Below, one piece after another: positions 11,640 to 25,728 of a stretch of DNA of 64,000 nt. The notes under the pieces are model-generated. The model saw only the letters and a list, made by a program, of their open reading frames with translations. It had not been told where the DNA came from and searched no databases. Both the position numbers and the translations under genes were made by a program. Positions within the stretch are counted from its first letter, which is position 1. Each line of letters starts with the position of its first letter. The stretch is from Botryotinia globosa (lineage: Eukaryota > Ascomycota > Leotiomycetes > Helotiales > Sclerotiniaceae). Location: contig RCSZ01000016.1 in NCBI GenBank assembly GCA_014898425.1, positions 1,116,001 through 1,180,000 on the forward strand. Reading direction: 5' to 3'.

Positions 11640-12608
11640 TTTCAAAAAAGCTTATTGTGAGAAGGCATCTTTTCTTTTTATTCTTTAATATCTTTATGAT
11701 GCTTTTATTGATTAATTTAAATTTTGAATATATTATTAATTATATGATATTTAAATTATATATAGAAAAAGATGTTAATTTGGTTTTATATATAATAGTA
11801 AATAAATATTCAATTTGAAAAGCTGCTTTGGATTTTAAGGTTCTAAAAATTACTTTTCAAAATTGTATAAATAGTATCCTATTTTATTAAAAGAATATAT
11901 AAAAAATAGTTTTAATATAGGAAAAATAATTAATAAATGAAATATTAATTAAAAAGTTTTTAAATATTAATTTTTTATATTATTAAATTTAGAAGATTAA
12001 GAAGTATTTTTTAGTATTAAAAAAAGAATTTATATTTGGAAAATAATGAATATAGAATTTGTTTTAAAAAATTAAAAAAATTAAAATAAAGAAATAAATT
12101 AAAATTAGTTTAATATTATTGAATTGACTTGATAAAGGAATATATTAGGTTCAATAATATTATAATTCATATCTATCTCTTTTATATAAAAAGGATAATG
12201 TTAAGTTATATATATGTTCTATTCTATATACGCACTTTGTATATAAGTGGGGGAGAATGTAATATGTTCTTAGTTATATATTTCAATAGATATTCTAAGC
12301 GAAACTTTGTACTGATTACGTGGCCTACTCTTGTAGCTAGTATTTATAGCCCTTTCTCTTATAGCTTAAAAATATCAATTAATTTTCATTCATCTAACTT
12401 CTAATATATCTTGTAAAGTATTATATAGAGTCTCTCTTTTTTCTCCTTTATCTAAAGCAATACACTATAATGACTTTTCTATAATATACATAAAGGACTA
12501 CTCTATAACCCTATCACCTTCTACTCTTTTATAATATATATTAAAAGTATAATTATTAATATTATTAGAGAATGACTTTCAAAATTAAATTTATTTTGAA
12601 TTTGTTAT
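11640..12608. other. AT-rich decayed repeat DNA, no intact gene
   Basis: Almost pure AT, dense in stops. A short G-run GTGGGGGAGA at 12249-12258 followed by TGTAATATG resembles a retroelement polypurine tract next to an LTR start, so the stretch may be the 3' end of a further retrotransposon. This is weak evidence. Confidence 0.4.
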
Positions 12609-12778
12609 TGTCGGGACATCGATCATATAATCAAAGAGGGCACTGTATTAGCTAGCGTTGTACTAACGCTTTCCTATATTAAATACTAGTTTTTTATAGA
12701 TAATAATGATTAAGAATGAATACAATTATATAAAACTAATAAGTACTTATATTTATATCAATTAAGTTAATACTAATA
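12609..12778 (+). repeat. Candidate 5' LTR of the older copia element (C1)
   Basis: The stretch begins TGTCGGGACATCGATC and keeps GC islands. It shares scattered blocks with the copia LTRs further right (ACTGTATT, GAATACAATTA). The 26 bp that follow (12775-12800) match those just after the LTR at 16905-17139 (17136-17161) at 25 of 26 positions. This suggests an LTR-leader junction of a related copia subfamily. Borders are approximate. Confidence 0.4.
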
Positions 12779-12991
12779 CTAATTAATAATATTATAAATT
12801 AGAGCCTTGGATTCTATTAAAAACATTAAATCTTTTTATATAGTATTCAGAATTAATAGAAATTCTAAAAAGATTATAGAAAAAAGATTATTATATTTAA
12901 TATAATACATTATCTTTTTTTGTAATACTAGAAAGTATATTCCGAATAATTATATTGGAAAATAATATCACTTTAATTATTAAAAATATTA

Positions 12992-13860
12992 TTGGAGGTT
13001 TACCTCCTTAATATTCTTGCCGCCCACAAAGGCCGAAGGTGTATATAAATACAAAAAAAGAGAACCTCGCTTAATAAGACCCGATTCAAGTAATCTGATT
13101 GGTTCAATTCAAACAATCTGATTGGCTCGACTTTCTTGGCATTGTAGCTATAGCACTTAAACTTTTTCAATGAAATTATTTAAATTAGCTTATTTAAATT
13201 AATATAAATTAAATAAAAAAAAAGAAAAGTGATAACTATATATAAAAAGCTAAGGGCTTTCAAATGATATATTTTTTATATTACTAGCTTTAAAACTGAA
13301 GGTTTTATAAAGGGTTCAAATTGAAATAGTATAAATTTTATAATATAAAATTCTAGGCTTTTTCAACAAAACCATTTAAATTAGCTTATTCAAATTAATA
13401 TAAATTAAATAAAAAAAAAGAAAAGTAATAACTATATATAAAAAGCTAAGAGTTTTCAAATAATATATTTTTTATATTGCTAGCTTCAAAACTAAGAGTT
13501 TTCTAAAAGATTGAAATTTAATTAATATAAATATAATTAGAGCTTATATAATCAATTGAAAAAGGATTATATTGAATATAATGGGTCTAAAATTAATACA
13601 AATTATCTTAATACTGTAGCTTTCGTGGTTCAGTGGTATAATTAATAATTCGAAGTAAAATGACTCACTAAAAAATAAAAAATAAAAAATAAAAAATAAA
13701 AAATAAAAAATAAAAGAGGTAAAATAAAAAATAAAAGAGGTAAACCGACTTCGTCTGCAAGCTTTCAACAAAATTTCTTTTTTAGATTTTTATAATAATA
13801 AATATAATTATATAATACTTTCTCAAAAAGCAAGGGGTCCGGGGGCTCGCAGGCCCCTGG
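12992..13860 (+). repeat. Repeat R1 with tRNA-like segment and terminal GC-rich hairpin
   Basis: Homologous to R2 at 17501-18104. It starts TTGGAGGTTTACCTCC, a small palindrome. It contains a TATA-like TGTATATAAATA (about 13038), a tRNA A-box-like GTGGTTCAGTGGTATAATTA (13625-13644), and ends with a GC-rich hairpin at 13834-13860. An internal duplication (about 13150-13300 and 13365-13510) makes it longer than R2. It lies just before the decayed gag region of C1, as R2 does for C2. It may therefore be a copia leader segment or an independent tRNA-derived or Helitron-like insertion. Confidence 0.7.
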
Positions 13861-16149
13861 TTGATAAGAATATATATATGAAAGAGAAAAAGAATAAGTA
13901 TAAGGATTAGTTCAATTTATTAAAGGTATTAATAAACAATAAAAAAGCTATTATTATTGATATTAAGGAATTCATCAAATATATCAAATTCAAGTGTAAA
14001 TAATATGATTATAAGGATATTAATAATAATGATTTAATAAAGATTTTTTATTATAATTTCAAGATATTTATAATTATATAATTTGTAAAGATTTATTAGA
14101 TCTATATTCAAAAATTGTATATAATATTATATATTCAAGGAGTATATTTATCAAAGATAAATGTTAAAATATCTATAATTTTATTTAAATAATCTTATAA
14201 ATCTATTATTAAAAAAAAAAAAAACATAAGTTTAGGAAGTTTTAAAAGATATTAATATTAAAAGATTCAAATTCAAATCTAAGATTATTTAAAGATTTAT
14301 TAAAAACGATTTCAAATATACAAATAAAGATAATGAAAATAAATATAGTAGAAATAATAATAAGGAAAATTCTAATAATAGTAATAATAATAAAAACAAT
14401 AAAGATTGTAAATCCTAAAAGAATAAAACACTAATATTATATTCTAATATATAATCTTTTATTAATTTATCGAAATTCTATATTAATAATAAAAAATATA
14501 ATAAGAATAATAATAATTTCGATTTCAAGCTTTCAATATTTTATGAAATCTTATAATATGTAGAGATATCTATGAATATATATTATAAAATATTTTCAAT
14601 TCTATTCAAAAAGAGTATATTTGAGTTCTTTTATATTAATTACAATTTATTATTATCAATATTCAAAAAGCTTTATATTTATATACAAATTTTTTTAAAA
14701 AAAAACAAATATCAACAAAATATATTATCAAAATGGAATAGTATTATTCTAAAATCAATTAAGAAAAAGTATAGAAATAAGTTATTTAGTAAATATCTTA
14801 TAATTATAATCAAGCAATTATATATATTATAATATCAATTTAATTTTATTTTATTATATAACAAATATTCTATTTATATAATAAGCTTATATTTGCTTGT
14901 AAAGATATAAAGGTATATAATCTAATCTGTTTTGATGTTAAGAAAAAGATATTTAGTTTCATTAATTAATTATAATAATCTATTAGTATATAAAAAAGAT
15001 TATATAAAAATAAAGAAAATACAATGCTATTTATTAAAAAGAAATTTTATAGCAATAATAATTATAATAATAGCTGGAGTAATTCTAGAGATTTTAGAAA
15101 TAGTAATTTTAAGAGTAGTAATTCAAAAACAATTTATATAAGTTATAATAATATTCAAATTCTTTTAATCAATACAATTATTATTGGATATATAAGAAAA
15201 AAGAGTATTAATTAATAAAACATTTTAAAAAAGAATAAGATAAAAATAAATATAAATATTAAAAAAAGATTAAAGATAATAATAATAATATATTTAATAA
15301 GTATTATAATTAATAAATAATCCAATATAAAGAAAAAACTATTAACATAAAATCTAATTTAGAAATTGAAATAGATTTGTTTTTCATAAATCTTAATATT
15401 AAAAACAATATGAATAAAATATTTTTCGTAAATTCTAAGTTTATTAATAATTAAGAATTATTTAATCAATTATTATTCAATATATTATTGTATATAATAA
15501 CTAGAAATCTTATTGAAATTATTTTATCTATAAAGAATATAATAGATATTTTTTATACAAATTATATAAATAAAGAATTCTTTGATATATATATCAATAT
15601 AATATATATAGGAAAATCTATAGTTGAAATTAAACAATATTATATATAGAAACAGATTTACTCAATTATATATAATTCATTAATAATAGGAATTATAAAT
15701 ATATATTTTGAGAAGGGAATTGTAATATCAATAGAATCATTTTTTATTATTACACTATTCGGAGATATTGATTTTTATATTGTAAACATTAATATTCCAT
15801 TTTTATTGAGTTTTAAAGATATGGATTATTTTAAAGCGTTTTATAATAATATCACTAATCAATTTATTATTTTAAGAAATAAATACTTTATTATTATTAA
15901 AAGATATGGGTATATATTTTTAATATAGAAAATGAATATGAATTAATTCATTCAAAAGTTAATTTATTAAAATTATTATTATTTAATAATTATAAAATTA
16001 TAATATTTCTATCGATAATTTAGTTATTTATTAGTATAACATTTCTATTATATATTGTAATAAATAAGCTATAGTAAAAGTAATAATATTATTAAATATC
16101 TCATTAAATATTATAAATATTATTAAATATATAGTAAGTTATTAGAATA

Positions 16150-16904
16150 TTTTAGATTTATTTTACCAAAAGATATTGAATTTAATTATACTATTTATAT
16201 TGATATTATATATATTACAGACAATCTGATTCTCTATATTATTAATGAAACAATATGTTATCAAATGATTCAATTTCTTAAAAATATTTCTATTAAGTAT
16301 ATATTCAATAATCTCAGAGAATATTAGATTAATATATATATTGAATTATTAGATTATATTATTCATAATATTGAAGAAAACTTTATAAATAAAGAATTCA
16401 TTTAAAATATGAAATCTATATCAATTACTATCAAAAATATATTTATTAAAATATATAATTCTATAGGTATTATTAAAAGATATTATTACTAATTATATTG
16501 TATATATAAAATTCTAACAAAAAAACTTGAAAACAATAATTTAATTAAAATGATAATTCTATAAATAATAATAAAATCTATAAATAATATAGCGAAACCG
16601 AATGAATTTATTCCCATATTATTAGTTTATAGAATATATTCTAAATTAAATAATATTAACTCATTAATTATAACAATTATTCAATATATAAAAACTACAA
16701 AAAGAGTTATAATAAAAATATATTATATTCAAGCTAAAAGATAAATTACAAAAACATTAAGATTGAGAAATCATCTGTTTATAACATTTATCCTTGTTTT
16801 ATTATTAAACTCAAAGGTTTTAATATAAAGAGAGGGAAAAGATGATAATACATTCAGAAAATGAATTGGATTATATACTCTGATTGGAATAAATAGAAAG
16901 ACAT
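16150..16904 (+). pseudogene. Integrase part of copia C1 pol, cut by element C2
   Basis: Translation in one frame reads as a RIP-altered copia integrase: DIIYI for the catalytic-core strand, then NSIGIIKRY, LRLRNHL and YTLIGINRKT. Many codons are changed to Asn, Lys, Ile or stop, as expected from C-to-T changes. The frame breaks exactly where the C2 LTR begins and resumes at 30085 with YKIELSNQDFN. Non-functional. Confidence 0.7.
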
Positions 16905-17139
16905 TGTGTGAACAAGAGAATTCACCTATAGGGAATTCACTTCAAGAAAATGACCCCAATATAAAGGCTACTGTATTGAAAGGATTAAGCGGATGCGAAA
17001 GAGATTAGCTCTTTCAGTAATACCTATATAAGACCTATTACTTTTTTATTTAATTAATTCTTTAGATAGAATACAATTAGATATATAGGATCTATATATT
17101 TGTAGGTACTATATTTTCCGTATTTTTCTCGAATCAATA
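16905..17139 (+). repeat. 5' LTR of copia element C2
   Basis: Aligns end to end with 29847-30079. It starts TGTGTGAAC and ends CAATA, which is CAACA after a CpA-to-TpA change, restoring the usual TG...CA borders. It is the less damaged LTR of the pair. Five bases before it (GACAT, 16900-16904) form the target duplication. Confidence 0.8.
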
Positions 17140-17500
17140 CTAATTAGTAATATTATAAATTTAAACTAATTATTCGAAAAATCAAACTCTATTTTTTACC
17201 CTTATTTTTTTACTTTTATTATATACAATGTTAGTTCTAAAAAAACTAATAAGCAATCTAATTAATCTAAACCCAAACAAATTACTTTTTAAATCATAGA
17301 AAACTATTACAATATTATTAATATAAATCTATTATAGAATCTTATATTCGATTATAATAATATATCAAATATTCTTTTTTATCTTTCTATAAGAAAAGAT
17401 ATAACTTTGAAAAAAAAAACCTAAGAAACACAAAATTTAAGAAGGAATCCCAGGATTATTAAAGATCTTTTTATAATTAAATAATTCTTCAAAGGATTCA

Positions 17501-18104
17501 TTGGAGATTTACCTCCTTAATATTCTTATCGCCCATGAGGGCCGAAGGTGTATATACACAAAAAAAGAGAACTCTTGCTTAATAAAACCCGATTCAAGCG
17601 ATCTGATTAACTTGACTTCCTTGGCATTGTAGTTATAGCATAGATTCTTAGGGTTTTTCAACAAAATTATTTAAATTAGTTGAATAAAAAGAAAACAAAA
17701 GTAATAACTATATATAAAAAGCTAAGAGCTTTCAAATGATATATTTTTTATATTACTAGCTTCAAAATTAAGGGTTTTCTAAAAGGTTGAAGTTAAAATA
17801 GTATAAATATAACTAAAGCTTATATAATCAATTAAAAGAGGTTTATATTGAATATAGCTAACCTAATATTGATAAAAATTATCTTAATACTATAGCTTTC
17901 ATAATTCAGTGATATAATTAATGATTTGATGTAAAGTGATCCACTAAAATCTAAATAAAATTAAAAAATCTGAATAAAAAAAGGTAAACCGACTTCGCCT
18001 GCAAGCTTTCAATAAAGTTTCTTTTTTAGATTTTTATAATTATAGATATAATTATATAATACTTTCTCAAAAAGCAAGGGGTCCGGGGGCTCGCAGGCCC
18101 CTGG
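17501..18104 (+). repeat. Repeat R2, counterpart of R1
   Basis: Same start (TTGGAGATTTACCTCC), same tRNA-like segment (17901-17920) and same terminal hairpin (18078-18104) as R1. In the tRNA-like 20-mer the four differences from R1 are all G in R1 and A here. The hairpin is identical in both copies although the DNA around it has decayed. It sits between the C2 5' LTR and the decayed C2 gag region. Confidence 0.7.
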
Positions 18105-19153
18105 TATTTAAAGTTGTAATTGAATATTATATTAATGACTATTTTCTTTATAAAACAATTGTATATTCAAATATAAAGATCATTAATATATCCCTTTAAA
18201 AAGTAGTTGTATATAATTTCGATATTATTCAATATTACTCCTTTAGAGATATTGAAAAGCTAATATTATATAATTTTTACAAAGTTTTATAATATTATAA
18301 AGTATATATTAATCTTAATATAAATATTGAAGATACTTTTTTAAAAGTGTTTTTATATAAGAAATATTATAATTGAGTTATAAAACAATTTAGGAAATAT
18401 TAAATCAAAATATAATCATTTGTATTCAATATATAAATCAATCTTTTTATCAAACTTTTTCAAAACAAATATATTACTGATATTTCTAATGGATTTTTAA
18501 ATAGTAATCTAAATAGTTATATAATTTTGTTAAAATTTAGTAAAATTATAGGGAATCTAGATATTTGTGGAGAATCATTTGATAATGATAATAACGATTC
18601 GAATAACTTCAATAATAATAATTAAAATAATAATAGAAATGGAAATAATGGAAATAATAGAAATAATATCAAAAATAATAATAATTCCAATTATATCAAT
18701 TATAAGGAAAATTATAATATTAATTAATATAATCAGAGCTATTATTTTATCAATCTTTTGAAAATCTATAGGGATAATAATAAATATAAGAATATTAATA
18801 ACTTTTTTGATTTAAAGATTAATATATTTGAAAAATATTATTATAAAATATTTGTATTATTTGAAATAATAATAATAATCTTTTCAATTATACTTTCAAA
18901 TATAATTAGAGAATATTATTAAGCAAATCTAGGTTAGTTTTTTAATATATTTCAGAGATTATATATTATAATAATTAACAATTTCAAAGAATCTGAATAT
19001 TAATAGAATATATTTTTTAAATAAAATAATATCTTTTTTAAAGTTTATATTAAAAGAAATCCTAATATAAATCTTTAAAAGATATTCAATATAATAATTA
19101 TAAAAAAAATTTAATATATAATTCCTTTGATTATATATAACTTCTAATGATAT

Positions 19154-19303
19154 TGTTACGGCGCCAACTACGTTGCCTTTGTGCCTTAGGCACGAACCCT
19201 TAGTGTGCCCTTAGCATACCCTATTTCCTATAATAGGGCCTCAACCTTTTATAGCATTTAGAACCCTTATAATACAATATAAGTCTTTACCTATATTCTG
19301 ACA
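19154..19303 (+). repeat. 5' LTR of the Ty3/gypsy element
   Basis: 150 bp, starting TGTTACGGCGCC and ending CTGACA. Preceded by the target duplication GATAT (19149-19153). It differs from the 3' LTR at 28 positions by my hand count, every one a transition. It keeps far more GC than its partner. Confidence 0.9.
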
Positions 19304-22300
19304 GTTTATACTATCTACTTAAAAGTTATTATAACTTTATTTTAAAGATATTTATTCAAATTGTATTCCAACTATTCCAATTACCCTAATTTTATTGAAA
19401 TTATAATCTAATTGTGTTAATCGAATTTATTATTAATCTATTATAAATAACTTTACTATTTTTCAGTAAAATTATTTAATTGTATTAAAATATATTTATA
19501 TTGATTTATTATTAAGAATTTTATAAGGACATTTTATAGCCACAAAAGTATTAAAGATGGTTAACTAAATGGCTGTATTTAGTTTATCTTTATAGTTTCT
19601 TTTTTTAAATTATATCATCGATTTCACTAAAACTGATATTTCTTTATTTATAAATCTATTTAACAATTCAAATATTAAATATTTTATAATTATTCAAACT
19701 ATATTTATTTTAATTGAAACGATTACAATTTTATTATAAAAACAAATTGTTATAATATATATTTAAATCAATAAAGCTCAATTACAGATTATCAAATTAT
19801 AAGATATAATTAAGATATTAAAGATTGTTATTTATAATAACCCAAAAACCTTGTTTTATTAAAAATATTTTATTTCTTTTAAAAAGTTCAATGGGGATAA
19901 GTAAGATATTATAAAGTGTTAGGATTAGTATATAGTGTTTTATAATGTAATTAATTATTATTTAATTGTAGATTATAAAAACAAATCAAAATTCTAGTGG
20001 ATTATATTTCTTATTAGTTTATTTTCTAGTTTGATTTATATAAACAATTAAATATATTTTAATATAATTATAAATAATCTATGCGATTTTGATTTCTAAT
20101 TTTTTAAATGGTGTATTATAATAAATATTTGGGGTAAGTTGAATAAATAATATCAAATTTTTAATTTTTTATAAAAGGTCTTTATAAATTATAACAAATA
20201 TAAAATAAAAAAGATTTTATTTGATAATTTTATTATTGAGTTTAAATAGTTTGTTATTAAATGTAGAAAAACTATTGAATAATAAGTTGCTGATTTCAAG
20301 TTCAAGGTTTTATAAAAGTTGATTAATATTTTAATTAATTGTTTTAATAAATTTTTTATTGTTGATATTGATATATAAATAATCTAATAATAAAATATTT
20401 ATAATAATCTAGAAGAAAAAATTCATTTTGATAATCAATATAAAAATTAGGGTATTAATTTCAATTGTAATTAATTGAGGTATTATAATAGAAAACTAGT
20501 TTCAATTATAATCCCCTTTGTATTAAAGCTATTTAATGATTTTATATAATTGAATACTGTTTGATAAAATCAGTATCCTTTATCCTATTATATTTGAAAG
20601 TAATATTTTGATTTTAACCTTTACTTTTATTATAAAAAATCAGATTATATTAAAGATAATTATAATAAAAAATAAATTAATAATATGAAGTATAATATTA
20701 ATACTAATATGGGATACAATTCTTATATTAATTATTTCCCTGTAGTTAATTAATATTAGAGTTTTAGATTTTACTACAACATTATCAATTCCTTATATTA
20801 AAATCTATTCCTGTTTATTAATTGTTTTCTATTTATTAATTATTTTCTAGTTATATTATTATACTATACTTCATCAATTCTTTTTAGTTTTATTTAAAAA
20901 CTTAATCTGGGAGGGTATATTAAGAGATTTATTTATTTAGAGAAAAGTGGAAGTTTAATTCCTTAGTTCAATATATCAAAAGATTAATCTTAATTTATAG
21001 TTATAAATCAAAATTCTTTATAAAAAATTTATCTTTGTAGATTAAAAGATTAATTATATCTAAGGATTCTTTATATTTTAGAATAATGAATAGTAAATCT
21101 TTTAAAATCTTAATGAAAATCTTCTTTGTATTTAATATAATTATTCTATTTATTAGTTTTATAAATAGTGAAGTTATAAATTATAATTTTATTAATAAAA
21201 AAATCATTTTTAAACTCCAAATAATTATACACCCTTTCCCCTATATCTATTACCTATTTTTAATTGATAAGAAACCCTTTGATATTCTTTTTTAATATAT
21301 ACTTCTAAATATATAAATTAATAACTATTAAGAAATCGATTTGTTTTATATTACCATTTTATTAATTACAAATTTGATAATTCTTAATCTTTTTTAATTT
21401 CAATGCTATAACTCTATCATCAATTAATTAGTAATGATATTCAAATTTGTATTTATATATTATTTGAGATATTATTGTTTTATTAATATTATAATAATTA
21501 TTATTTTTGATATATCTAATAGCTATAAAATAATTTTATTAAAAAATAACAAAGTTATATCAATCGATTCTAAATCATTTTTATAAAAACTTGTTCTGAG
21601 ATTAGTTTTTATAATAACAATTATTATCCTTGATATATTTGATAATTATAAAATAATTTTATTAAAAAATAACAAAGTTATATTAATCGATTTTAAATCA
21701 CCCCTATAAAATCTCGTTTTGAAATCAGTTTTTATAAAAGATATTATCAATAAAAGCTTCAAAATTAAATCCTTACTATTTCAAAATCAATCAGTAATTC
21801 TCGAATTTATTGAGGTTTTGGATATTTAAAAAAATCCCAATACTATCAATCTTGAAAACAATAAAAACAAAAATTTCTATTATACTCATTATATCAATAA
21901 TAAAATGGATATCTGAATTAAAATAATCCCCAATCATTTATCCTTGAAATTAGCTCTAATTCGATTTATTATCAATTCTAGAAAGCATAAAAAACTACTA
22001 TAAAACCAGAATATCTTATTTTTACTATCATTATTACTATTAAATCTTTTAAATAAATTATTTGATATTATATAAAATATCTACTTCAAAATATAAGATA
22101 TAAAGTTTTTTATAATTAATAGTTTTATACAATTTTATAAAAACAATGACATTTATATTATAAAAATATTCTAGAATGAATTAAATAAAATTTGTAATCT
22201 ATATTATATAATAATTAAGAATTTTATTCAATTATATTAAGGTTTAATGGATAATAATATCAATAAATTTATAAAAAAAACAAATCAATTTATTCTTTCT

Positions 22301-22759
22301 ATATTAAAAATCCAAAATAAACTGCCTCCCTAGCTTTATAATCTATACCCAAAATTCCTACCCTTTTTTATCAATAAACTTTTATTACAATATTTATAAA
22401 ATTATAAAATCGAGATTATATTAAATAAAAAATTATCATATAACAAGAGTTATTCAATATTTTTAATTAAACTTCAAATTGTTTATAAATAACTTAATAA
22501 TAATCTAAATAAGGGATTTATTCAGAAATCTTACTTCCGATTAATTATTTCACTTTTTTTAATCATTAAATCAAAAGAAGGTATTCAAATCTATCAAAAC
22601 TATTAGGATCTAAACAATATTACTATCAAAAATCAATATCCTCTATTATTAATTAAAGAAACCCTCGATATTTTATACTATATTAAAATCTACATCAAAC
22701 TTAATATTATCATTATCTTCAATAAATTACAAATTATAAAAAGCTATAAATAGAAAACT

Positions 22760-24900
22760 ATTTTTATTATTCATTTCGATTTATTTGAATTATTAATAAT
22801 ATCCTTCAAATTTTATAATATATTGACCTCATTCCAAAACTATATCAACTATATTCTCTTTAATCTTTTGAATAGAATTTATATAATATATTTAAATAAT
22901 ATTTTAATCTATTTCAAGAATATTACAAATTATAAAAAATATATTTATAAAGTTGTTTAACAATTAATTAATATCGGATTATAAATCAATATCAATAAAT
23001 ATAAATTCAATATAAAAAGAATTAAATATTTCAGTTTAATTATTATTTTAAAAGATATAAAAATAGATTCAAAAAAAGTTGATATTATATTCAATTAGAA
23101 ATTATTAATTAAATTCAAAAATCTTTAATATTTCCTTGAATTTGTTAATTTTTATTAATATTTTATTTATAATTTTTTCAAGATTATAAAGCTCTTTAAT
23201 CACTTTCTAAAAAAAAAAAGAATATAAAACTAAAACTTTGAATAGAAAAATACTTTTATAATATTGAAGAATATTTTCTTCTTTGTTTTAATCCTTATTA
23301 TATTTAATCATCATTGTTATATAATAATTGAAATCAACATTTTTAATTGGGTTACAGATAATATCTTTTTATAATATAATAATGAGGGAAATCTATATTC
23401 TATAGTATACTTTTTATCAAAATATAATACCATTGAATATAATTATAAGATTTATAATAAAAAACTTCTAGTGATTATAAAATTATTAGAAAAATAAAGG
23501 CTGAAATTATATAATACTCAAAAACCATTTGAAATTATTATTAATTATAAAAATCTTAAATACTTTATATCAACAAAGATATTGAATTAATAACAAACTA
23601 AATAAACCAAATTCTTATTAGAATTTAATTTCTATATTATATATCAATCCAATTATAAAGTTATTTGTCTTGATATTTTAAATTACAAAATTGAAGATTA
23701 TTTAGTATATATCAATTCTAATAATAATCGAATCAAGAATTACTTATAAATAATCTTTTTAGAATAGATATTCGATATTACTATATTCAAGGATATTATT
23801 TGATAAGCGAATAGCAATTTAGATCTGATTATAGTTTTAATAAATATAATCATTTCTAATATTAATAAATCGATTAATGATTTTATTGATAAAGTATATA
23901 GATTATCTGAATTAATTATAATTATATATACAATATTTCGAAACCCTTTTATTTATTATTAATTACTAAATATTCAAAAGGATCTTTAGATAATCTTACA
24001 AAATTATAAATTAATTAATAACAAAATCTTTTATTACAACCACCTCTTTATTCCTCTTTCTATCAAATTTTATATACAAATTATATACTACATATATTCA
24101 ATTGAATCAACCAAATATCCAGATTATATTAAAACTATTGACCTTATTTCTTATATATATTAATAATCCAATATATCTAGGGAAATCGAGATATTTATAT
24201 AAATTTACTAATTCTATTTTTATATTAAAATCTCCCGCCTTATTTTATTTAGATTCTTTAAACCTTTACTAATACTATTCCATCTCTGGTTAAATATCTT
24301 TATTAATTATATCATATTATTATTAATCAGTGAATATTATAAAAAAAAATATTAATATATTATCATAATTATTTACTATTTGATCAAAATATAATATTTT
24401 ATATTAATAATAAAACTATCTGTAAAAAAGCTTGTAGATCGATTTATTAAAAAGATATATTATTTGTATAATATTTCTAATAATATTATATTTAATAAAA
24501 ACTCCCAATTTGTTTTTGAATTTTAGAAATATTTATCCAAATACTTATCAATTATTTTAAAACAATTTTCCTTATTTCATTTTGAATTCAATAATTAAAT
24601 AGAAAGGATTAATATTATAATCAAATAATACCTTTATATTTTTATAAATTTTTATTAAAATAATTAGTTCGATTGGCTTTTATTTACAAAATTTGTATTG
24701 AATAATATTATATTAGAAATTATTAATATATCCCTATTTTTTATTAATTATAATTATCATCTATACCTTAGAATTGAATTGTTTATATTAATCCTATTAA
24801 ATCTATTATACCAAAAAAAACAAGAGTTTTTCAAAACCAACAAAATTGCAAATAGATTTGATTTTATTTTAATTAAACTAAAAGCGCATATAGTTTAATC
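22760..24900 (+). pseudogene. Ty3/gypsy pol remnants: reverse transcriptase, RNase H, integrase
   Basis: Reverse transcriptase at about 22770-22925 reads DLFELLIISFKF (from a GLFEYLVMPFGL-type block) and YLNNILIYF (from YLDDILIYS), so the catalytic Asp pair is now Asn-Asn, as G-to-A changes predict. RNase H at about 23290-23640 shows NWVTDN and YNKKLLVIIKLLEK. Integrase at about 24040-24690 shows TIDLIS, SREIEIFI, SLFHFEFNN and IERINIII. Many stops interrupt the frame. Catalytically dead by inspection. Confidence 0.85.
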
Positions 24901-25728
24901 AATCCAAAAATACAAAGATTATATTAATAAAATTTGAATTGATATTTTCTTTTATAAAGAAAATAATAAAATATAAATTAATATAAAGAATATAAAAACT
25001 AATTGTTTAATAAAAAAGAGTGATAATAAATGGGATAATTTTTACAAAATCCTTAAAGTTTATAAATAGGTCTATCTATTATAACTTTTAATCAACTTTA
25101 AGATTTTTCTAATATTTTATAATTTATTGTTTTAATCGCTTTATTATTTACTAGAATTATTAGATCAAAATATTATTAATATTATTGAATTATACAAAAA
25201 TTAAGATCAAATTCTTAAACAAAATAATGAAATATATAAGAAGATTGAATAATAAAAATTCAAGGAAATCCTTAATTATTATAATAAATATAGTTTCTAT
25301 TATTATATCAAATGGAAATATTATTCATTATTATAGTAATCAATTCAGAATCTTTAAAGTTAGAAAGAAATGATTATTATATTTTATTTAGTGTATCCGA
25401 ATAAATTAGATCTATTTGTATAGATTGGATTTAAAAAGTCTGTTATCTTGGATACTATTATATCAGAAATAATTTTTAGATAGAGATTGAATAGATTGAG
25501 AAAGATTCATCAATTGATTATTATTTTAAAAACAATTCGCTTTAATTTTATAATAGAAATTAGAGTATTTTAATATTATTTCAAGGGATTTTGAATTGTT
25601 ATTTAATCAATTTAAATATAATGGTAAGCTAATCTATTGAATCAATCCTCTATAACTTTACTAAAAAATAGCAAAGTTAGTTTGTACCTTAGTTTGCTTG
25701 GAATAAGCAAGCTTTAAGGGGGGGGTAC

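Noticed and set aside
13621..13760. A tRNA gene at the A-box-like site in R1
   Set aside because: No matching acceptor stem, anticodon arm or B-box could be folded around it, and the R2 copy is mutated at the same box.
14572..15215. Open frames of 60-90 codons in the AT-rich block
   Set aside because: They consist almost only of Ile, Asn, Lys, Tyr, Phe and Leu, as AT-rich random frames do. Some are fragments of decayed copia gag/pol, not genes.
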